64,000 nt of DNA from Acidovorax soli (GTDB lineage: Bacteria; Pseudomonadota; Gammaproteobacteria; Burkholderiales; Burkholderiaceae_C): contig NZ_JACHLK010000012.1 in NCBI RefSeq assembly GCF_014207955.1, positions 162,055-226,054 on the forward strand, read 5' to 3'. Below are positions 1 to 8,059 of the stretch, one piece after another (positions within the stretch are counted from its first letter, which is position 1; every line of letters starts with the position of its first letter). A program made the position numbers and the translations under genes. The notes beneath the pieces were generated by a model. It made no database searches. It was not told the origin of the DNA and saw nothing but the letters and a program-made list of their open reading frames with translations.

Positions 1-1
1 G

Positions 2-943
2 TGGCGCACGGGCGATGAGGGCGGCGAGCCGCTGCTGGCCAGCGCCTTGGTGCTGGCGCTGCATCTCGATGGTACGGCGCATGCGGGCGAAGACCTGCGC
101 CTTGCGCGCAGTGTGGCCAGTGCGCCCACGGCCCGGCCGCAGCCCAGCGGCCAAGCCTTGCCGCTGCACCAGCTGTCGTCCACCGCGTACTCCGACCTGC
201 GCCACTGCCCCTACCGCTTCTTCGCGCTGCGCCAGCTGGGCCTGCAGGAGGCCGAGGAACTGGGCGGCGAGGTCGACAAGCGCGATTTCGGCAACTGGCT
301 GCACGAGGTGCTGCAGCATTTCCATGAGGGCCTGCTGGCGTCGCCGCTCGGTGCGGGGCCCGCGCGCGCGCGCCGCCTCGACGAGTCGGCCCAGGCCGTG
401 ACCGTGCGCCAGGGCCTGCAAGGCGGCGATTTCCTGCCGTTCGCCGCGGGCTGGCCGCAGGTGCGCGATGGTTACCTGCGCTGGCTGGCGCAGCACGAGC
501 AGGCGGGCGCCGCCTTTCGACAGGCCGAACTCCGGACCACACAGCCGCTGGGGGCGCTGGAGCTGATCGGCACCATCGACCGCCTCGATGCGGTCTCGGG
601 CATCGGCGAAGTGCAGACCCTGGTGATCGACTACAAGACCGAGAGCGATGCCGTCACGCGCCAGCGCATCGGTGCAGGCAGCGAAGACACGCAGCTGGCC
701 TTCTACGCCGCGCTGCTGAGCCACGACACGCTGCGCGCCGCCTATGTGAACGTGGGCGAGCGTGGCGAGACGCAGATGCACGAGCAGGAAGACGTGGTGG
801 CGCTGCGCGACCTGCTGGTCGAAGGCATACAGCACGACTTCGAACGCATCGCGGCCGGCGACCCGATGCCTGCGCTGGGCGAGGGCATGGTCTGCGACTA
901 CTGCGCGGCACGCGGCCTGTGCCGCAAGGACTTCTGGGCATGA
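2..943 (+). CDS. PD-(D/E)XK nuclease / AddB-like helicase-nuclease subunit, C-terminal part (5' truncated)
   Basis: The reading frame is open from base 2, so the N-terminus lies outside the window; 313 residues are visible. The C-terminal half carries a PD-(D/E)XK nuclease core (LVIDYKTES near residue 210) and a set of cysteines matching the AddB iron-sulfur cluster: one in HCPYRFFAL upstream of the core and C-x2-C-x5-C in CDYCAARGLC at the end. AddB proteins work with an AddA helicase-nuclease in double-strand break end resection. The stop TGA (941-943) overlaps the ATG of the next gene (940-942), so the two are translationally coupled and probably form one complex. The helicase-like domain of AddB would be upstream and cannot be checked here. 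Confidence 0.85.
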   Translation, partial: WRTGDEGGEPLLASALVLALHLDGTAHAGEDLRLARSVASAPTARPQPSGQALPLHQLSSTAYSDLRHCPYRFFALRQLGLQEAEELGGEVDKRDFGNWLHEVLQHFHEGLLASPLGAGPARARRLDESAQAVTVRQGLQGGDFLPFAAGWPQVRDGYLRWLAQHEQAGAAFRQAELRTTQPLGALELIGTIDRLDAVSGIGEVQTLVIDYKTESDAVTRQRIGAGSEDTQLAFYAALLSHDTLRAAYVNVGERGETQMHEQEDVVALRDLLVEGIQHDFERIAAGDPMPALGEGMVCDYCAARGLCRKDFWA

Positions 944-3900
944 ACAAGGCCGCTTACGAACACAATGGACAGCCCATCTCGCGCGAGGGCTTCTACGCTA
1001 TTGCCTGCGACCCGCAGCGCAGTGTGGCGGTCGAGGCCTGCGCGGGCGCGGGCAAGACCTGGATGCTGGTTTCGCGCATGCTGCGCGCCCTGCTCGATGG
1101 CGCCGCGCCGCACGAGATCCTGGCCATCACCTTCACCAAAAAGGCGGCGGGCGAAATGCGCCAGCGCCTGCAGGAATGGCTGGGGCAGTTTGCCGATGCG
1201 CCGCTGGACCAGCTCACGGGCGAGCTGGTGGCCCGCGGCATGGCCCCCGAGCGCGCACTGGAGCAGCGCGAGGCCCTGCGCGGCCTGTACCGCCGGATGC
1301 TGGAGAGCGGCCGTCCGGTGCAGATCCGCACCTTCCACAGCTGGTTTGCCGCACTGCTCGGCACGGCACCGCTGGCGCTGCTGCAGGCCCAGGGCCTGCC
1401 CGCCAACTTCGACCTGCTGGAGGACGATGCCGAGGCCGTGCGCGAAGTCTGGCCGCCGTTTCTGCAGGCGGTGGACGGCCACGCCGGCCTGCGCGCCGAC
1501 TACGAGGCCGCGGTGTTCCGCCACGGCCGCTCGCAGACGCACAAGGCGCTGGCGGCGGCGCTGGCCAAGCGCGTGGAGTTCGACCTGGCCGACGCGGCCG
1601 GGGTGGTCGATGCCTCGGTGCCCTCGTTCCAGCACCATTGCCCCGAGCTGGCGGGCATGGACCGCCCGGCCGACGCACTGCAGGGCGAGCCGGTGCGCCG
1701 CCGCTGGCTCGACCGCGCCCAGGCCCTGGGCGCCGAGTCCGCCAAGACGCCCCAGAAGGCGGCCGATGCCATCGTCGACGCCTTTGCCTGCGAGGACCTG
1801 GACCTGCGCCTGGACTTGCTGCGCAAGGCCCTGTTCGTCGCCAAGGAAGACCGGCTGTCGAAGAACCTGGAGAAGTTCGCCGCCGCCCAGGAGGCAGAGC
1901 CCGAGCTGCAGCGCCTGCTGCTGGCGCGCCGCCAGCACGATGCCTGGCAGCACCAGCAGCGCATGGCGCGCCTGGCGCGCTGCCTGATCGCCGAGTTCGC
2001 GGCCGTGAAGCACCAGCGTGGCTGGGTGGACATGAACGACGTGGAGCGCACGGCCCTGGTCATGCTGGCCGACCCGGTGCTCAGCGGCTGGGTGCAGGAG
2101 CGGCTGGACGCGCGCGTGCGCCACCTGCTGGTCGACGAGTTCCAGGACACCAACCCCCTGCAATGGCAGGCCCTGCACGCCTGGCTGTCGGGCTACGTGG
2201 GCTCGGGTGGCGGTGCCACGGCACCCAGCGTGTTCATCGTGGGCGACCCCAAGCAGAGCATCTACCGCTTTCGCCGGGCCGAGCCGCAGGTCTTCATCGC
2301 GGCGCAGGCCTTTGTGCGCAACGGCTTGGCAGGCGATCTGCTCAGCTGCGACCACACGCGCCGCAATGCCACGGGCGTGATCGCGGCCGTGAACGATGCC
2401 CTGGGCAATGCCCAGGCGCAGGGCGAGACCAGCGGCTTTCGCGACCACACCACGGAATCGCGTGACCCCGGCGAGCTGCTGCGCCTGCCCGCCATCGGTC
2501 CGCTGGACGAAGAAGGGGGGGCAGGCCGCCGCGGCCTGGTGGCCTGGCGCGACAGCCTGACCGAGCCGCGCCACGAGGCCGAGGAAACGCAGCGCATGCG
2601 CGAATGCGAGCAGGCCGCGCACTGGGTCGCGCAGCAGATCGCGCAGGGCCTTGCCCCGAAGGAGGTGCTGGTGCTGGCGCGCAAGCGCGACCGCCTGGCC
2701 TCCATGCAGGATGCGCTGCGCGCCTTGCACCTGCCCTGCGTGCAGCCCGAGAAGGCCGACCTGTTCGACGCCCCCGAGGTGCAGGACATGGTGGCCCTGC
2801 TCGATGCGCTGGTCTCCACCGGGCACGACCTGTCGCTGGCGCGCGCCCTGCGTTCGCCGCTGTTCGGCCTGGGCGACGATGCGCTGGTGGCCCTGGCCCT
2901 GCTGCGCCGCCAGCCCGAGCATGCCGGGGCGAGCTGGTTTGAACTGCTGCAGCGACCCGAACTGGTGGGCGCAACGCCAGCCGGCCCTGCCGGCCCCGTG
3001 CTCGCGCAGTACAAGGCCTGGGTGGACACGCTGCCGCCGCACGATGCCCTGCATGCCATCTATGCCCATGGCGATGTGCTGGCCCGCTTTGCTGCGGCGG
3101 CGCCGGCCACCCAGCGCGCGGCCGTGCAGGCCAACCTGCGCGCCCTGCTCGCGTCGGCGCTGCAGCACGACGGCGGGCGCTACCTCACGCCCTATGCCTT
3201 TGTGCGCGCCATGAAGAAGGGCGGGGTGCGCGCGCCTGGCCGCGTGGACGCACAGGCCATCCGCCTGCTCACGGTGCACGGCGCCAAGGGGCTGGAGGCC
3301 GAGTGCGTGCTGCTGCTCGACACCGACACCCGGCCCCAGAAGGCCGAGACCATGGGCGTGCTGGTGGACTGGCCGGGCGAGCAGGCGGTGCCCGCGGGCT
3401 TTGTCTTTCTGGCCAGTGAATCGAATCCGCCGCCCAGCGCCGTCGATGCCCTGGCCGTGGAGCAGCAGGCGCGCCAGCGCGAAGAGCTCAACATGCTCTA
3501 CGTGGCCATGACGCGGGCCAAGCACTGCCTGGCCCTGTCGTCCGTGCAGCCCACCAGCTCCGCCCCTGGCAGCTGGTGGAACCGCCTGGCCAGCCTGGTG
3601 CACGAGGTGCCGGTGCCCGGAGATGCGGGCACCGAGGCCCTGGCGGGTGAGGCCGGCGAGGCGCAGGCCTTTGCCGTGGCCGGCCTGCCCGTGCTGCCCC
3701 CCGAGCTGGGCCGGGGGCGCAAGGGTGGGTTGGGCGCGGGCCTGGTCGAGGGGTTCGCGGCGGTGGGCCGTGCCGATGGCCAGGCCGAGCGGCAGGCGAG
3801 CGAATCCACCCCGGAGTCCCGCCTGGGCGAGGCCATGCACCAGCTGCTGGAGCAGGCCGGTGTGGCGGGCATGGCGCTGGCCGAGCTGCGCCACCATGGC

Positions 3901-4437
3901 TGGCCACCCGCGCGCCTGGCCCGCCTGGCGCTGGACCACGAGATCAGCGCCGCGGCCGCCACGCGCGCGGCGCAGCTGGCCCAGCGCATCCTGGCCGGCG
4001 AGGGTGCCTGGGCCTGGGACCCGGCCGAGATGGACAGCGCCATGAACGAGGCACCCCTGAACCACCGGGGCCAGAGCCTGCGGCTCGACCGGCTGGTGCA
4101 TCGGCCGGCCGTGGCAGGCGGCACGGGCCCCGCGCCGGGCTGGTGGGTGCTGGATTACAAGAGCGCTGCCCGGCCCGAGCGCCAGCCCGGCCTGATGGCG
4201 CAGCTGCAGCGCTACCGCGAGGCGGTGCGCGCGCTGATGCCTGGCGAGCCTGTGCATGCGGCCTTTCTGACCGGCGACGGGCGCATGGTTGTCGTGCCTG
4301 CGGATCCCGGTGCCGGCGGCGGGGCGGACGCCATGGGGCATACTCTCGCCCCCGCCGCGCCTCCAGCGCCAGCGGCGGGCAAGCCCCGCCGCGCGTTTCC
4401 GGCCGCGGACGATTCCCCCCAGGGGTCGCTGTTCTGA
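940..4437 (+). CDS. UvrD/REP-family helicase-nuclease, AddA-like
   Basis: A 1165-residue superfamily 1 helicase with a fused nuclease. Visible motifs are Walker A (AGAGKT, about residues 35-40), ITFTKKAAGEM (motif Ia), Walker B VDEFQDTNPLQW (about 398-409), VGDPKQSIYRFRRAEP (motif III), TVHGAKGLEAE (motif V) and YVAMTRAK (motif VI). The C-terminus has a nuclease core, WVLDYKSAARP, with the Asp near residue 1072. Start chosen at ATG 940, which overlaps the stop of the AddB-like gene; N-terminal residues before it (from 919) would lie inside that gene. Together the pair looks like an AddAB-type recombination nuclease replacing RecBCD. The precise orthology (AddA versus another UvrD-nuclease fusion) is inferred. 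Confidence 0.9.
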   Translation: MNKAAYEHNGQPISREGFYAIACDPQRSVAVEACAGAGKTWMLVSRMLRALLDGAAPHEILAITFTKKAAGEMRQRLQEWLGQFADAPLDQLTGELVARGMAPERALEQREALRGLYRRMLESGRPVQIRTFHSWFAALLGTAPLALLQAQGLPANFDLLEDDAEAVREVWPPFLQAVDGHAGLRADYEAAVFRHGRSQTHKALAAALAKRVEFDLADAAGVVDASVPSFQHHCPELAGMDRPADALQGEPVRRRWLDRAQALGAESAKTPQKAADAIVDAFACEDLDLRLDLLRKALFVAKEDRLSKNLEKFAAAQEAEPELQRLLLARRQHDAWQHQQRMARLARCLIAEFAAVKHQRGWVDMNDVERTALVMLADPVLSGWVQERLDARVRHLLVDEFQDTNPLQWQALHAWLSGYVGSGGGATAPSVFIVGDPKQSIYRFRRAEPQVFIAAQAFVRNGLAGDLLSCDHTRRNATGVIAAVNDALGNAQAQGETSGFRDHTTESRDPGELLRLPAIGPLDEEGGAGRRGLVAWRDSLTEPRHEAEETQRMRECEQAAHWVAQQIAQGLAPKEVLVLARKRDRLASMQDALRALHLPCVQPEKADLFDAPEVQDMVALLDALVSTGHDLSLARALRSPLFGLGDDALVALALLRRQPEHAGASWFELLQRPELVGATPAGPAGPVLAQYKAWVDTLPPHDALHAIYAHGDVLARFAAAAPATQRAAVQANLRALLASALQHDGGRYLTPYAFVRAMKKGGVRAPGRVDAQAIRLLTVHGAKGLEAECVLLLDTDTRPQKAETMGVLVDWPGEQAVPAGFVFLASESNPPPSAVDALAVEQQARQREELNMLYVAMTRAKHCLALSSVQPTSSAPGSWWNRLASLVHEVPVPGDAGTEALAGEAGEAQAFAVAGLPVLPPELGRGRKGGLGAGLVEGFAAVGRADGQAERQASESTPESRLGEAMHQLLEQAGVAGMALAELRHHGWPPARLARLALDHEISAAAATRAAQLAQRILAGEGAWAWDPAEMDSAMNEAPLNHRGQSLRLDRLVHRPAVAGGTGPAPGWWVLDYKSAARPERQPGLMAQLQRYREAVRALMPGEPVHAAFLTGDGRMVVVPADPGAGGGADAMGHTLAPAAPPAPAAGKPRRAFPAADDSPQGSLF

Positions 4438-4473
4438 CCCTTGCCGTTGCCCCGACTTCCGAAAGCCCCGACC

Positions 4474-5844
4474 ATGAATGCAAGCACTTCCCCCACCCCG
4501 GACGCGGTCGACCCGGGCCTGGACTGCGATGTCGCCATCGTGGGCGGTGGCCCGGCCGGCCTGATGGCGGCCGAGGTGCTGGCGCAGGCGGGCGTGGCGG
4601 TGCACGTGTTCGATGCCATGCCCTCGGTGGGGCGCAAATTCCTTCTGGCCGGCAAGGGGGGACTCAACCTCACGCACTCCGAGCCGCACGAGGCCTTCGC
4701 CACGCGCTTTGCCGGCCGCGAGAAGCAGGTCGAACCGCTGCTCGCGGCCTTCGGCGGGCCCGCCATCCGCGAGTGGGCCCAAGGCCTGGGCGTGGAGACC
4801 TTCGTGGGGACCTCGGGCCGCGTGTTCCCGACCGACATGAAGGCCGCCCCGTTGCTGCGCGCCTGGCTGCAGCGCCTGCGCGGCCAGGGCGTGCAGTTCC
4901 ACATGCGCCACCGCTGGCTGGGCTGGGCCGACGCCGGGCAGGGCGGGGCGTTGCGCTTTGCCACGCCAGCGGGTGAGCTGGCCGTGAACGCGCGCGCCAC
5001 GGTGCTGGCGCTGGGCGGCGGCAGCTGGGCACGCCTGGGGTCGGACGGCGCCTGGGTGCCCCTGCTGGCCGCACGCGGTGTGGCCGTGGCGCCGCTGCGC
5101 CCGGCCAACAGTGGTTTCGACGTGCTGCGTGCCGATGCGCCGGCGGGCGAGACGCGGCGCGACTTCCTGCGCGAGCTGATCGGCCGCACGCCAGCGCCGA
5201 CCGTGGGCTGGACGGCGCACTTCACCGAGCGCTTTGCCGGTCAGCCGTTCAAGACCGTGGCCCTGGCGTTCACCGACAGCCAGGGCCGCAACTTCCAGCG
5301 CCGCGGCGAGTTCGTGGCCACCGCCACGGGGGTGGAGGGCAGCCTGGTGTACGCCGCCTCGCACCTGCTGCGCGACGAGGTCGAGGCCCATGGCCATGCC
5401 ACCTTCCATCTCGACCTTCTGCCCGACCACACACCCGAGCGCGTGCTGGTGGAGGTGCGCCACCCGCGCGGCTCGCGCTCGCTGTCCAGCCACCTCAAAA
5501 GCCGCCTGGGGCTCGATGGCATCAAGGCCGGCATGCTCTATGAGCACCTGGGCAAGGACGGCGTGGCCGACCCCGTGGCCCTGGCCCATGCCATCAAGGC
5601 CCTGCCCGTCACCGTGGTGGCGGCGCGGCCGCTGGACGAGGCCATCAGCACGGCTGGGGGCGTCGCCTTCGAGGCACTGGATGCCCGGCTCATGGCCACG
5701 GCCGCCCCGGGCGTGTTCTGCGCCGGCGAAATGCTCGACTGGGAGGCCCCGACCGGCGGCTACCTGCTCACCGTGAGCATGGCCAGTGGCCGGGTGGCGG
5801 GTGAGGGGGTGTTGCGTTGGCTGGGGCGGACCGGCAACGCGTGA
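4474..5844 (+). CDS. FAD-dependent oxidoreductase, HI0933-like (TIGR03862-type flavoprotein)
   Basis: 456 residues. An N-terminal dinucleotide-binding motif IVGGGPAGLMAAE sits at about residues 21-33, followed by the GKGGLNLTHS segment typical of HI0933-like flavoproteins (BaiN/YhiN relatives). The C-terminal block ending in GVFCAGEMLDWEAPTGGY is the second FAD-contacting region of the family. Start set at ATG 4474; a TTG at 4441 is in frame but directly follows the previous stop and lacks a better ribosome site. It lies 36 bp after the helicase gene on the same strand and may be co-transcribed. The physiological substrate of this family is not established, so no pathway is assigned. Confidence 0.85.
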   Translation: MNASTSPTPDAVDPGLDCDVAIVGGGPAGLMAAEVLAQAGVAVHVFDAMPSVGRKFLLAGKGGLNLTHSEPHEAFATRFAGREKQVEPLLAAFGGPAIREWAQGLGVETFVGTSGRVFPTDMKAAPLLRAWLQRLRGQGVQFHMRHRWLGWADAGQGGALRFATPAGELAVNARATVLALGGGSWARLGSDGAWVPLLAARGVAVAPLRPANSGFDVLRADAPAGETRRDFLRELIGRTPAPTVGWTAHFTERFAGQPFKTVALAFTDSQGRNFQRRGEFVATATGVEGSLVYAASHLLRDEVEAHGHATFHLDLLPDHTPERVLVEVRHPRGSRSLSSHLKSRLGLDGIKAGMLYEHLGKDGVADPVALAHAIKALPVTVVAARPLDEAISTAGGVAFEALDARLMATAAPGVFCAGEMLDWEAPTGGYLLTVSMASGRVAGEGVLRWLGRTGNA

Positions 5845-5869
5845 CTGTGTGCCCCGCCAGACCAAGGGC

Positions 5870-6607
5870 TCAGAATTTCGAGCGGTAGTACAGCATGGGG
5901 CCGCCCTTGCGCGCGCGCAGCACCAGGCGCGATCCGCCCTCCAGCTGCACGCCGACGGCACCGAACTCGGGCGTGAGCCCGCCGGTTTTGGCGGTCGCCC
6001 ACTGCACCTCCACACGCGTGCCATACAGGGGCTGCTGCGCCTGCCGGATCATGCCCAAGGCATCCGAGGTCTGTGCCCCCTGCGGCGTGCGTGCCCAGGC
6101 CGTGACGTCGAGTTGGCGCCCGCTCTCCAGCCGCGACCTCCAGCGCACGCCCAGGTCCAGGCTGGCGGGGGAGGCGGCTTCGGGCGCCAGCGGCAGGGCG
6201 CCAGGTGCGGGAGCGCTCAGCCCCAGGGACAGGCCGAAGCGTGCCGGGGCGTCTGGTGTGAGCCAGCGCGTGAAGTCCAGGTACTGGGTGTTGGGGGCGT
6301 TGCCGCCACCTGCGAGGGCCGGGTTGCGCACGGCGTAGTCGCCCAACTCGGGCAGCACGGCACTGCGGACTTCATAGGCAGAGGCCCACGGTGCGGATTC
6401 CTCCTGCAGTCCGGCCATGGCCTCATCGCCGAACGAGGGGGTATCGGCCGCGACCGCCCAGCCGGTTCCGAAGAGGACCAAGCCCAGGGTGCACGCGGGC
6501 CGTATCCAGAGGGATGCCGCAGGGCCTGTCGCCGCAACCGCACCCTGGAAGTACGCAGTGGCGCCGTGGCGGGTTGGGGACACTTGCACGGTCATGGCGG
6601 TGGACAT
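5870..6607 (-). CDS. Hypothetical exported protein
   Basis: I do not recognise this protein. From ATG 6607 it has 245 residues. A hydrophobic segment (ACTLGLVLFGTGWAVAADT) ending in an AxA-like site suggests export, but it starts about 35 residues in, so either the true start is internal or the signal n-region is unusually long. The mature part is rich in Ala, Pro and Gly with alternating polar and hydrophobic stretches (LDLGVRWRSRL, GTRVEVQWATAK, SRLVLRARKG) and ends in YYRSKF; the terminal aromatic residue and strand pattern are compatible with an outer-membrane beta structure, but this is a weak inference. An in-frame ATG at 6595 is an alternative start. Confidence 0.6.
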   Translation of the reverse strand: MSTAMTVQVSPTRHGATAYFQGAVAATGPAASLWIRPACTLGLVLFGTGWAVAADTPSFGDEAMAGLQEESAPWASAYEVRSAVLPELGDYAVRNPALAGGGNAPNTQYLDFTRWLTPDAPARFGLSLGLSAPAPGALPLAPEAASPASLDLGVRWRSRLESGRQLDVTAWARTPQGAQTSDALGMIRQAQQPLYGTRVEVQWATAKTGGLTPEFGAVGVQLEGGSRLVLRARKGGPMLYYRSKF

Positions 6608-6686
6608 GGCAGCACCCGAAAAAGGGGAGAAGCGATGCCACAAAGTGTGCGCCTGTGCCGCCCTGGAGGGAAGTGCCGAGCGCCGC

Positions 6687-6714
6687 AAAACTGTGTCGGA
6701 CAGCACCGACACAG
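6687..6714 (-). terminator. Rho-independent terminator downstream of ffs
   Basis: On the minus strand CTGTGTCGG (6714-6706), loop TGCTGT, CCGACACAG (6699-6691) is followed by TTTT (6690-6687): a perfect 9-bp stem with a short U tract. It lies about 77 nt past the mature 3' end of the SRP RNA and before the exported-protein gene, so it most likely ends the ffs transcript. No U tract is present on the plus-strand side. Confidence 0.7.
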
Positions 6715-6791
6715 GCAAAATCGGAAATGGGGGGAGGCTGCGCGCCGGGCGCGCTCCGCGCTGCGCAAGCACGGCAGCAAGAAGAGAAGTT

Positions 6792-6885
6792 GACGAGCCT
6801 TACCCCCGGCACTGACTCCACAGTTAGGGCTGCTTGGTTCCCCACCTGACCCGGTTGGCCACTTCGCCATGCGGGGAGGCCCGTC
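6792..6885 (-). ncRNA. ffs: Small bacterial signal recognition particle RNA (4.5S RNA)
   Basis: The reverse complement contains GGGTCAGGTGGGGAACCAAG followed by CAGCCC, matching the universally conserved 4.5S apical domain (GGUCAGG ... GGAA ... AGCAGCC) that binds Ffh. The flanks pair: GACGGGCC at the 5' end with GGCTCGTC at the 3' end (one G-U), and an internal pairing CCTCCCC/GGGGG continues the rod. The boundaries are the ends of this helix, giving about 94 nt. A TACAAT -10 element lies just upstream and a terminator downstream. With Ffh the RNA targets inner-membrane proteins to FtsY and the Sec translocon. It lies about 3 kb from dnaX. Confidence 0.93.
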
Positions 6886-6892
6886 AGCCGCC

Positions 6893-6898
6893 ATTGTA
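6893..6898 (-). promoter_or_regulatory. -10 element of the ffs promoter
   Basis: On the minus strand TACAAT lies 7 nt upstream of the inferred 5' end of the SRP RNA (6885). A good -35 hexamer at 16-18 bp is not evident, so the promoter call rests on the -10 element and its position. Confidence 0.5.
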
Positions 6899-6935
6899 GC
6901 CGGTGTGCGCAAGGCCGATGGCTTCGAGGGCTTGT

Positions 6936-7379
6936 TTATCCCTGCCGGGGAGGGCTTTTTTGCAAGGCCGGGCCCGCACCTCCGGCATGGCCATCCCTTG
7001 CCGCCACCTGGCGCTGCCAGGCGATGAAGGCCGGTGCCCCCAGCAGTTCCAGCGCCGTGAAGCCGATGAACGGTGCCGGCGGCAGGCCCAGCCAGGCCAT
7101 CGACAGGGCCCGGCCCACACCGCCGAGGAACACGGCCCCCCAGAGCACGGCGAACAGGCGCCCCTCGCGCTCGATCTGCGGCACCAGCGACAGCATGGCC
7201 AGCCCGAGCGCAAGCCAGACGCCCCCGAAAAAGCGCAGGTTGCCGTCGAGCAGCGCGTCCCGTGGCAAGCCGCTGGCGTGGTAGAGCGGATCGTCGATTC
7301 CCATCATGGTCAGCACGCCGGTGGCCACCGGAATGAGTGCCATCGCCGCGGTGGCGGCCTGGAGCAGGCGTCGTGTCAT
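6936..7379 (-). CDS. DUF4345 family membrane protein
   Basis: 147 residues with about four hydrophobic segments (AATAAMALIPVATGVLTMMG, FGGVWLALGLAMLSLVP, LFAVLWGAVFLGGVGRALSM, PFIGFTALELLGAPAFIAW), the layout of DUF4345 inner-membrane proteins of unknown function. Motifs such as NLRFFGGVW fit the family. The gene is divergent from a TetR regulator 70 bp away; two near-identical 19-bp palindromes in the gap suggest that this regulator controls it. The start at 7379 abuts the operator region. Function unknown. Confidence 0.75.
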   Translation of the reverse strand: MTRRLLQAATAAMALIPVATGVLTMMGIDDPLYHASGLPRDALLDGNLRFFGGVWLALGLAMLSLVPQIEREGRLFAVLWGAVFLGGVGRALSMAWLGLPPAPFIGFTALELLGAPAFIAWQRQVAARDGHAGGAGPALQKSPPRQG

Positions 7380-7385
7380 GGGCTT

Positions 7386-7404
7386 ATCTTTACATCGTCA
7401 AGAT
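7386..7404. promoter_or_regulatory. TetR operator, site 1 (19-bp palindrome)
   Basis: ATCTTTACATCGTCAAGAT, an imperfect inverted repeat with outer arms ATCTT/AAGAT, lying just upstream of the DUF4345 start. It matches site 2 in length and arm sequence; the two centres are 38 bp apart. Its binding by the adjacent TetR protein is inferred. Confidence 0.65.
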
Positions 7405-7423
7405 AGATGCATTGTCCGGGCTG

Positions 7424-7442
7424 ATCTTGACTGTGTCAAGAT
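7424..7442. promoter_or_regulatory. TetR operator, site 2 (19-bp perfect palindrome)
   Basis: ATCTTGAC-TGT-GTCAAGAT is a perfect 8-3-8 inverted repeat ending 7 bp before the TetR start codon at 7450. Occupancy would block translation-proximal transcription of tetR and, with site 1, of the divergent DUF4345 gene. Confidence 0.7.
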
Positions 7443-7449
7443 CGCAGCC

Positions 7450-8040
7450 ATGACCTCTCCGCAAGCTTCCCGTGCGCCCTACCACCATGGCGACCTGCGC
7501 GCCGCCCTGCTGGCCGCCGCCGAGGCATTGCTGGCTGCGGGGGCCACGCTCAGCCTGCGCGCCGTGGCCAAGGCGGCAGGCGTCTCGCATGCGGCCCCCT
7601 ACCACCACTTTGCCAACCTGGACGCCTTGCTGGCGGCCGTGTCTGCGCGGGGGTTTGGCGATCTGGCCGCAGCCATGCGGGGCGCGCAGGCGGGGCAGGG
7701 CACGGCAGCCGCCCTGGTCGGGCACTGCACGGCCTATGTGGCGTTTGCGCTGGCACGCCCGGCCGTGTTCCGGCTCATGTTCAGCCCCCTGCTGCAGCAC
7801 AAGGCCGAGCACCCGGAACTGCAGGCAGCCGCGGACGAAGCCTTCCATGTGCTGCTGCGCGCCGCACGGGCCCATGCCCCCGAGGGCGGTGACGAACTGG
7901 CCCTGGCGGGCTGGAGCCTGGCGCACGGGCTGGCCAGCCTGGCCATCGATGGTGCCCTGGCCACGGCACCGGGCGTGGTGGTGCCCCCGGCGCAGCACCT
8001 GGCCTCGGTGCTGGCCGCACGCCTGCTCGCCCTGGGGTGA
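7450..8040 (+). CDS. TetR/AcrR family regulator with WHG-type C-terminal domain
   Basis: 196 residues. The N-terminal helix-turn-helix spans about residues 12-60 (ATLSLRAVAKAAGVSHAAPYHHF, where SHAAPYHHF is the recognition helix region). The C-terminal ligand domain resembles the WHG group of TetR regulators (VAFALARPAVFRLMF). ATG 7450 is chosen because it follows the operator and gives a normal N-terminus (MTSPQASRAPYHHGDLR); an in-frame ATG at 7306 would run through both operators and the divergent gene. Probably represses itself and the DUF4345 gene. Ligand unknown. Confidence 0.88.
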   Translation: MTSPQASRAPYHHGDLRAALLAAAEALLAAGATLSLRAVAKAAGVSHAAPYHHFANLDALLAAVSARGFGDLAAAMRGAQAGQGTAAALVGHCTAYVAFALARPAVFRLMFSPLLQHKAEHPELQAAADEAFHVLLRAARAHAPEGGDELALAGWSLAHGLASLAIDGALATAPGVVVPPAQHLASVLAARLLALG

Positions 8041-8059
8041 GCGCTGGCCCGCGCCGGCG

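Noticed and set aside
898..6024. A 1708-residue open frame on the minus strand antisense to the helicase and flavoprotein genes
   Set aside because: It overlaps two genes with clear family motifs, is rich in His/Gln/Arg/Gly as expected from antisense GC-rich codons, and shows no domain pattern.
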